Source of the DNA: CAZGVW01 sp964529265
GTDB lineage: Bacteria; Planctomycetota; Phycisphaerae; Phycisphaerales; UBA1924
Reading direction: 5' to 3'
DNA length: 7,546 bases
Assembly: GCA_964529265.1 (NCBI GenBank)
Contig: CAZGVW010000188.1
Coordinates: forward strand, 1-7,546
The notes under the pieces were generated by a model. It saw only the letters and a program-made list of their open reading frames with translations, did no database searches and had not been told where the DNA came from. Both the position numbers and the translations under genes were made by a program. This document shows, piece by piece, positions 1 to 4,380 of the stretch (position 1 is its first letter; each line of letters begins with the position of its first letter).

Positions 1-78
1 ATTCGCCCGCGGTGTGGCAGGAGAGGAGGGGCATGGGGGGAGGATAGTGGGTGGGAGGTTGGGGAGGGGGGCGGGAGG
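1..78. other. G-rich stretch without a gene
   Basis: No coding frame is supportable here. The plus strand is a run of closely spaced G tracts (for example 35-40, 49-51, 53-55, 61-64, 66-71, 73-75 and 77-80), enough to satisfy a G-quadruplex pattern on paper. The spacing of the tracts is roughly seven bases, so this may be a decayed part of the heptamer array that starts at 79. The end of an upstream gene could lie in the first 47 bases, where one frame closes at TAG 45-47, but nothing in it is recognisable. Confidence 0.4.
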
Positions 79-125
79 GGTAGGTGGTAGGTGGAATGGA
101 ATGTGGTAGGTGGAATGTCGAATGT
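79..125. repeat. Heptamer tandem repeat array, left arm
   Basis: The stretch reads as 7-base units: GGTAGGT, GGTAGGT, a 5-base partial GGAAT, GGAATGT, GGTAGGT, GGAATGT, CGAATGT. Two alternating unit types (GGTAGGT and GGAATGT) keep phase over 47 bases. It resembles the short tandemly repeated heptamers (STRR) known from cyanobacteria. Positions 97-118 form a perfect 22-bp inverted repeat with 219-240. The array lies upstream of the small [2Fe-2S] gene and is not coding. Confidence 0.8.
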
Positions 126-211
126 CGGGGCGGAGCAACGAGCGCCATTGGTCACGGCGGGGATGCTCGAATCCGTCCCACGCCACCGTGCGCCAGCCGC
201 CCGTTCCTCCC

Positions 212-246
212 ACATTCCACATTCCACCTACCACATTCCAGTCCCC
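212..246. repeat. Heptamer tandem repeat array, right arm (inverted)
   Basis: The units are the reverse complement of the left array: ACATTCC, ACATTCC, ACCTACC, ACATTCC, then a degenerate AGTCCCC. Positions 219-240 are the exact reverse complement of 97-118, so a transcript across both arrays could form a 22-bp stem enclosing about 100 bases. The array ends about a dozen bases before the ATG of the [2Fe-2S] gene at 258, in the place where a Shine-Dalgarno sequence would be expected and is absent. Confidence 0.8.
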
Positions 247-257
247 TACCATCACCC

Positions 258-533
258 ATGGATCCGGACGACCATGTGTGTCTGTGCTTCCGCGTCTCGC
301 TGCGGAAGATCTGCGCGTACATGGAGCGGGAGGATCCGCCGGTGGCGTCGCTCATCAGCGAGTGTCTGGGGGCGGGGACGGGGTGCCAGTGGTGCGTGCC
401 GTTTCTGAAGCATCTGCATGCGCAGCATGAGCGCGGGGAGGCGCCTGATCTGCGTGTATCGCCCGAGGAGTATGCGAGAAGCAGGCTGAAGTATCACAGG
501 ACGGGGGAGAGGGAGATGGGGGCGGAGGGGTGA
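258..533 (+). CDS. BFD-type [2Fe-2S]-binding small protein
   Basis: This is a 91-residue protein of the bacterioferritin-associated ferredoxin (BFD)-like [2Fe-2S] family. The cluster ligands are visible as C8-x-C10 near the N terminus and C43-x2-C46 after a G-A-G-T-G turn, the CxC...CxxC spacing of BFD domains. The domain covers about residues 6-50. The remainder is a charged, probably helical tail (S68-P-E-E-Y-A-R-S-R) without cysteines. In the family such proteins pass electrons or sense iron, for instance releasing iron from bacterioferritin, but no ferritin gene is nearby, so the partner is unknown. ATG 258 is chosen because it directly precedes the domain. The frame stays open upstream to ATG 84, but that part is heptamer repeat. 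No Shine-Dalgarno sequence is visible. Family assignment is fairly secure, specific role is not. Confidence 0.85.
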   Translation: MDPDDHVCLCFRVSLRKICAYMEREDPPVASLISECLGAGTGCQWCVPFLKHLHAQHERGEAPDLRVSPEEYARSRLKYHRTGEREMGAEG

Positions 534-633
534 TAAGAGCATCTCGACAGCGACGGGTGGTGCGATGCATCGGGTGGGGGCGCGGTGAGGGTCGTGGAGT
601 AAGTCGGGTTCACCGAGTCGTTGTGCGCCGAAT

Positions 634-660
634 CGTGGTGCATCGAAGCGATGCACCACG
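634..660. repeat. Perfect 12-bp hairpin between convergent genes
   Basis: CGTGGTGCATCG (634-645) and CGATGCACCACG (649-660) are exact reverse complements separated by AAG. It sits in the 165-base gap between the [2Fe-2S] gene (+) and the Sua5 gene (-), which converge on it. A related fragment with the 10-base palindrome CGATGCATCG lies at 563-572. Neither strand has a T run after the stem, so it is not a standard intrinsic terminator. A REP-like extragenic palindrome or an mRNA 3'-end stabiliser for either gene is a reasonable guess. Confidence 0.7.
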
Positions 661-698
661 GCACCCAATTTGATGGACTTGGGCGACGACAAGCCTGC

Positions 699-1781
699 TC
701 ACGCGGTGATGCGGGCGGAGGCGGCGCGTTCGAGGCGGTCGCGGATGGCGTCCCAGGCTTGGCCGCGGCGGGAATCGGGGAGTTGGACGGCGATGAAGTG
801 TGCGCCGCCCCCGGAAGTTGCGCCGGTAGCCGCGAGGGCGCGCATATCGGCGTAGAGGGTGCGGGCGGCGATGATGGGGTTGTCGTTGAGGCGGAGTTCG
901 GCGCAGCGGGCATTGGGCGGGAGGTTGAGGGCGGCGGCGGCGCGGTGGATGAGTTTGCGCGGGAGCGCGGTTGGGGTTGAGGATGCGCGGGCGGATGACT
1001 CAGTTGCGCTTGATTGCTCGGCGGTTTCGATGAGGACGAGGGGGATGGCGGGGCGGTAGTGCTGGGGGAGGTGGCCGGGGGAGGCGGAGGATTCGGCCCG
1101 AAGGATGGCGACGGGGCGGGGCCAGTCTTTCAGGGCGTCTTCGAGCATTTCGCGCGTGACGAGGCCGGGGCGGAGGATGGTGAGTGTGTCGTGCGCGGGC
1201 GCGGCGGCGGGGGCGGGGGCATCGAAATCATCGGCGGCTGAATCTTGCAGAGCGATGACTGTTGATTCGACGCCGACATCGCAGGGGCCGCCATCGAGGA
1301 TCAGCAGATCGGGCTCATCGGCGAACTCGTGGGCGACGTGCTGCGCTGTGGTGGGGCTGGTGCGTCCGAAGCGGTTGGCGCTGGGGGCGGCGAGGGGGCC
1401 TGCGGCGCGGATGAGGGCGAGGGCGAGGTCATGCCGCGGCATGCGGACGCCGACGGTGTCGAGCCCGGCGGTGACGAGTGGATCGATGTCGGGGCTTTTC
1501 GCGAGGACGAGGGTCATGGGGCCGGGCCAGAAGCGCTCGGCGAGGCGCTGGGCGAGGGGGGGCCAGTGGCGGACGACGGCGGGGAGCTGGTCGAGGCCGG
1601 CGACGTGGACGATGAGGGGATCGAAGAGGGGTCGTTGCTTGATTTCGAAGACGCGGCGGACGGCGGGGAGGCTGGTGGCGACAGCCGCGAGGCCGTAGAC
1701 GGTCTCGGGGGGCCTGGCGACGGGGCGGCCCTGGCGGAGGGCGGCGGCGCAGGGCTGGATATCGGTGACGATGGCGGGCAT
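699..1781 (-). CDS. sua5: L-threonylcarbamoyladenylate synthase, Sua5 type
   Basis: This 360-residue enzyme condenses threonine, bicarbonate and ATP to threonylcarbamoyl-AMP, the precursor of the t6A37 modification in tRNAs reading ANN codons. It acts in the cytoplasm. The YrdC/TsaC domain covers about residues 8-200, with P25-E-T-V-Y-G-L, K48-Q-R-P, D54-P-L-I-V-H-V, W85-P-G-P-M-T, P133-S-A-N and S142-P-T-T. The linker S234-P-G-H-L-P-Q-H-Y-R-P and the following roughly 100 residues form the C-terminal Sua5 domain, so this is the two-domain type and not the short TsaC. Residue 24 is Pro where most family members have Thr in P-T-E-T-V-Y-G-L. Residues 181-196 and 254-272 are low-complexity Ala/Ser/Pro inserts. 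The start is the only reasonable ATG: an in-frame stop lies at 1809-1811. No Shine-Dalgarno sequence is visible. It stands alone, divergent from the dockerin-tailed gene. Confidence 0.93.
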   Translation of the reverse strand: MPAIVTDIQPCAAALRQGRPVARPPETVYGLAAVATSLPAVRRVFEIKQRPLFDPLIVHVAGLDQLPAVVRHWPPLAQRLAERFWPGPMTLVLAKSPDIDPLVTAGLDTVGVRMPRHDLALALIRAAGPLAAPSANRFGRTSPTTAQHVAHEFADEPDLLILDGGPCDVGVESTVIALQDSAADDFDAPAPAAAPAHDTLTILRPGLVTREMLEDALKDWPRPVAILRAESSASPGHLPQHYRPAIPLVLIETAEQSSATESSARASSTPTALPRKLIHRAAAALNLPPNARCAELRLNDNPIIAARTLYADMRALAATGATSGGGAHFIAVQLPDSRRGQAWDAIRDRLERAASARITA

Positions 1782-1969
1782 GGGGGGTTGGGGACGTGGG
1801 AAACCGTATCAGGGGACGTTCTTGGGGGGCGATGGCGCGGGTTGAGGGGTCGCCTGGGGGCGGGAGAGAGCGGGTTTTTTGCGTGTGGGAGGGGTTTTGG
1901 GCGCGGGGCGCGGATTTTCTGGGGTTGGGGGGTCGAAAGCGCGCCCGGAGGGGGTGGGGAAGTCGCTGG

Positions 1970-2003
1970 TCCTTTCGAACTCGAACCAAGAGGACGAAAG
2001 GAG
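1970..2003 (+). promoter_or_regulatory. Leader hairpin overlapping the Shine-Dalgarno site
   Basis: TCCTTTCG (1970-1977) is the exact reverse complement of CGAAAGGA (1995-2002). The right arm contains most of the strong ribosome binding site AAAGGAG (1997-2003), six bases ahead of ATG 2010. If it folds, the 8-bp stem with a 17-base loop would hide the site. Regulation by accessibility is inference. The rest of the 228-base divergent gap (1782-1969) is G-rich with several GGGTTTT runs on the plus strand, and I find no convincing -35/-10 pair there for either gene. Confidence 0.5.
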
Positions 2004-2009
2004 CAAGCC

Positions 2010-3338
2010 ATGCGTTTCAAACTCGCTCAGATGATGATGAAGGTGAACGTGATCAAGACGAATGAGGCCCGGGACGGCGGCCGTTGGTTTCGGCGCTTCC
2101 CGGGCTTTTTGATGCCGGCCGGCGTGATTGCCGCGGGGCTGATGAGCGCGGCGCCGGCGCTGGCGAAGAACGATTTCGGGACGGTGCATGAGTATGAGTT
2201 CAAGCCCGGTGGGAACGTGGTTCCGATCGTGCGGGTTGAGTATTTCATGCACTGCTGGGCGCGGGTTCCGGGCGTGAATGATCCGGCGTGCCCGGACTAC
2301 GACGCGTCGGGGATTCAGAGTCCGGCGTGGCACGGGAGCAGCGCGTTCGGGCGCAGTTACGTGTTCAGCAAGGATGACATCCGCACGACGAAGGTGCCGA
2401 ACACGGGGACGATTACGGTTGACCCGGTTTCGACGCTGGTGGACGGCACGATGCCGACGACGGTGGCGGACACGTGCGAGGCGCTGGGGTGCGACCCGGA
2501 ATCGTTCTCGCGGACGCACGTGAATGTGACGGTGAACGCGTTCGACAACGGGACGCGGAACACGCCGATTTCGGGGACGATCGACACGGGCGGCGTGGTG
2601 TGCGAGCGCGAGGGTCGCGCGTATGGATTCTCCGCGGCGTGGCTGTACGTGAAGGCGGGGCGCGAGATGCGGACCGGCCGGATCAAGTGGAAGGCGAAGA
2701 TCCGCGAGCGGAACGTGGCGAGCGCGCCGCGGGCGCGGCGGCAGCGCGATCCGATCGAGTATCGCGTGACGAACCTGAACACGGGCGCCGTGACCGAAGG
2801 GACGCTGCTCTCGGTGTACGCGGATTACCCGCTGGATGCGCCGGGCGAAGTGAACTGGGACCTGGGCGTGCTCGAGGTGACGGCGAGCGACGTGGACTTC
2901 GTGCTCGAGCAGACTGATCCGGGGCTGGCCGCGGGCCTGCAGGGCACGTTCAGTTTCTCGGTGCGCGGCGGCGTGGTGATTGCGTCGAGCGCGACGGGGA
3001 TGTATGCGGGGATGGCGCCGCCGGTGGGGATCGTGACGCCGTTCAACCTGCCGCTGCCGAGCGACATGACGATCGACTACGACCTCGGGAACTTCAACGG
3101 CGACCCGCTGGACGTTGAGTTCTGGCTGGGCGGGAGCGCGGAGTTTGATGCGGGCCCGATTCTGTCGGGGCCGTGCCCGGGCGATCTGGATGGCGATGGC
3201 GTTGTCGGCGCCGGCGACCTGGCGATCGTGCTGGGATCGTGGGGCGGGCCGAATCCCGCGGCGGACCTCAATGGCGATGGGATCGTGAACGCGGGAGACC
3301 TGGCGCTGGTGCTGGGCGCTTGGGGGGCGTGCCCGTGA
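2010..3338 (+). CDS. Exported protein with C-terminal dockerin-type repeats
   Basis: This 442-residue secreted or surface protein has an unknown main body. ATG 2010 is chosen for the AAAGGAG site six bases upstream; the frame is open much further upstream but that part is a GC artefact. The N terminus has an unusually long basic region (residues 1-30, ending W-F-R-R-F), a hydrophobic core (about 31-49) and a likely signal peptidase site after A-P-A-L-A at residue 52. The body (53-388) contains scattered cysteines, many short beta-prone segments, and matches no family I recognise. Residues 389-442 carry two dockerin-type Ca-binding loops, D392-L-D-G-D-G...D403 and D419-L-N-G-D-G...D430, each followed by an L-x-x-V-L-G-x-W-G helix, ending in A-C-P. 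Such tails are abundant in Phycisphaerae and related bacteria without cellulosomes. The gene is monocistronic: alone on its strand and closed by an intrinsic terminator. Confidence 0.88.
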   Translation: MRFKLAQMMMKVNVIKTNEARDGGRWFRRFPGFLMPAGVIAAGLMSAAPALAKNDFGTVHEYEFKPGGNVVPIVRVEYFMHCWARVPGVNDPACPDYDASGIQSPAWHGSSAFGRSYVFSKDDIRTTKVPNTGTITVDPVSTLVDGTMPTTVADTCEALGCDPESFSRTHVNVTVNAFDNGTRNTPISGTIDTGGVVCEREGRAYGFSAAWLYVKAGREMRTGRIKWKAKIRERNVASAPRARRQRDPIEYRVTNLNTGAVTEGTLLSVYADYPLDAPGEVNWDLGVLEVTASDVDFVLEQTDPGLAAGLQGTFSFSVRGGVVIASSATGMYAGMAPPVGIVTPFNLPLPSDMTIDYDLGNFNGDPLDVEFWLGGSAEFDAGPILSGPCPGDLDGDGVVGAGDLAIVLGSWGGPNPAADLNGDGIVNAGDLALVLGAWGACP

Positions 3339-3380
3339 GATGACGAACGAACCGGGGCTGTTGAGAAGCGGGAATGTGAG

Positions 3381-3411
3381 CAGAGCGCCTGAGAGGGCGC
3401 TCTGTTTTTTT
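3381..3411 (+). terminator. Rho-independent terminator of the dockerin-tailed gene
   Basis: The stem CAGAGCGCC (3381-3389) pairs perfectly with GGCGCTCTG (3396-3404) around a 6-base loop, TGAGAG, followed by seven T residues (3405-3411). It lies 43 bases after the TGA at 3336-3338. There is no matching A run on the left side, so it acts only on plus-strand transcription and not on the methyltransferase gene that ends at 3535 on the other strand. Confidence 0.95.
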
Positions 3412-3413
3412 CG

Positions 3414-3441
3414 GGGCAATGGGGAGTGGGCAATGGGCAAT
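3414..3441. repeat. Second heptamer tandem array, different units
   Basis: Four in-phase 7-base units are visible: GGGCAAT, GGGGAGT, GGGCAAT, GGGCAAT, then a decayed GGCAGAGT. Unit length and G-rich purine start match the array at 79-125, but the unit sequences differ. It sits directly after the terminator, in the 196-base gap between two convergent genes. The remaining gap (3442-3534) shows nothing recognisable. Confidence 0.75.
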
Positions 3442-3534
3442 GGCAGAGTGCGGAGGACGGGCCGGAACAAATGAAAGTGTGAATTGCGTGGCGGGGGGAT
3501 TGATTCGGGGGTGCGGGCGCGGGAGGGCTCGCGA

Positions 3535-4380
3535 TCACTCGGCGCGGCGGACAAGCCAGGTGGCGCCGGTGAGGCTCGTGGCGAGGAGTTCGGTCTGGCG
3601 CTCCTGCTCAGCGACGTAGGCCATGACGATGTCGGCGCGCTGGGGGCTGCGGGCGGCGATGGCTTCGGCGCGGCGGCGGATGAGGTCGGTGAGGCGGAGA
3701 TCGACGGCGCGGGATTCGGCGGGGTCGTCGATGATTTCGGCTTCGATGCGATCGCCGCGGGATTCGAGCATGGCGCGGGTTTTGTCGCGCGGGGCGTAGG
3801 CGGTGAAGTCGCCTCCTGCACGCTCGCCCACGTTCCCGGGATGCCGAGCGGCGGGGTTGGCGAAGGCATCGGCGATGATGATGAAGCCGCGGGGGCGGAC
3901 GGCGGGCCGGATGGCGGCGATGGTGGCGGCGTGGTTGCCGGCGAAGGGGCCGACGGAGAGGAGCGTGGCGAGGTCGAAGCCGGCTGGGTTCGAAGACAGG
4001 GCATCTCGCAGGTCGCCCGTGTGGAATGCGCAGCGGTGGGTCAGGTTTTGGAGGGCGGCCTGTCGGCGGGCCTCTTCGATGAACGGGGCGAAGCCATCGA
4101 TGCCGAGGACGGAGAAGCCGCGGCGGGCGAGGGCGAGGGCGCAGACGCCTTTGCCGCAGCCGAGGTCTATTGCGCGGGGGGCTGGCGCCGTCGCGGCCGG
4201 GGCGAGGCCGGTCGAATCGATGAGTCGCAGGACTTCGTCGAGGCCGCCGCCGAGTTCATCGAGGTCGGCGAGAAGTTCGGGGAGGAGGGGGAGGAGTTCG
4301 GGTGTGGCGTCGAGGGAGGCGGCGACTTCGGCGTCGAGGTCGTGGTGCGCAGCGTGGTCGTTGCGCGGAGCGGGGTTCAT
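3535..4380 (-). CDS. Class I SAM-dependent methyltransferase
   Basis: This 281-residue cytoplasmic protein has the Rossmann-like methyltransferase core: motif I I71-D-L-G-C-G-K-G for SAM binding, an acidic residue at the end of strand 2 (G93-I-D95-G), G122-D-L-R-D near the adenine-binding position, and F135-D-L-A-T-L-L-S-V-G for motif IV. The first 65 residues are acidic and Leu-rich (E-L-L-P-L-L-P-E-L-L) and may be a helical cap. The C-terminal part carries charged helices and ends in R-R-A-E. No substrate signature is visible. Its ATG overlaps the stop of glyQS as ATGA (4377-4380), so it is very probably cotranscribed and translationally coupled. No Shine-Dalgarno sequence of its own is evident. 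The family call is secure. A role in translation or small-molecule methylation would be a guess. Confidence 0.88.
   Translation of the reverse strand: MNPAPRNDHAAHHDLDAEVAASLDATPELLPLLPELLADLDELGGGLDEVLRLIDSTGLAPAATAPAPRAIDLGCGKGVCALALARRGFSVLGIDGFAPFIEEARRQAALQNLTHRCAFHTGDLRDALSSNPAGFDLATLLSVGPFAGNHAATIAAIRPAVRPRGFIIIADAFANPAARHPGNVGERAGGDFTAYAPRDKTRAMLESRGDRIEAEIIDDPAESRAVDLRLTDLIRRRAEAIAARSPQRADIVMAYVAEQERQTELLATSLTGATWLVRRAE

Noticed and set aside
97..240. Insertion sequence with 22-bp terminal inverted repeats
   Set aside because: The enclosed 100 bases encode nothing, there are no flanking target duplications, and both arms are part of longer heptamer arrays.
634..660. Intrinsic terminator for the Sua5 or [2Fe-2S] gene
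   Set aside because: The stem is perfect, but neither strand has a T run after it. It is listed as a hairpin only.
1329..2009. Long plus-strand frame upstream of and continuous with the dockerin-tailed gene
   Set aside because: It runs antisense through the Sua5 gene, is Gly/Glu/Asp-rich as expected from GC-rich antisense sequence, and the signal peptide with Shine-Dalgarno sequence sets the real start at 2010.
1809..4004. Very long minus-strand frame opposite the dockerin-tailed gene
   Set aside because: It is Arg/His/Pro-rich with no motif, crosses a terminator and a repeat, and overlaps two genes with clear signatures.
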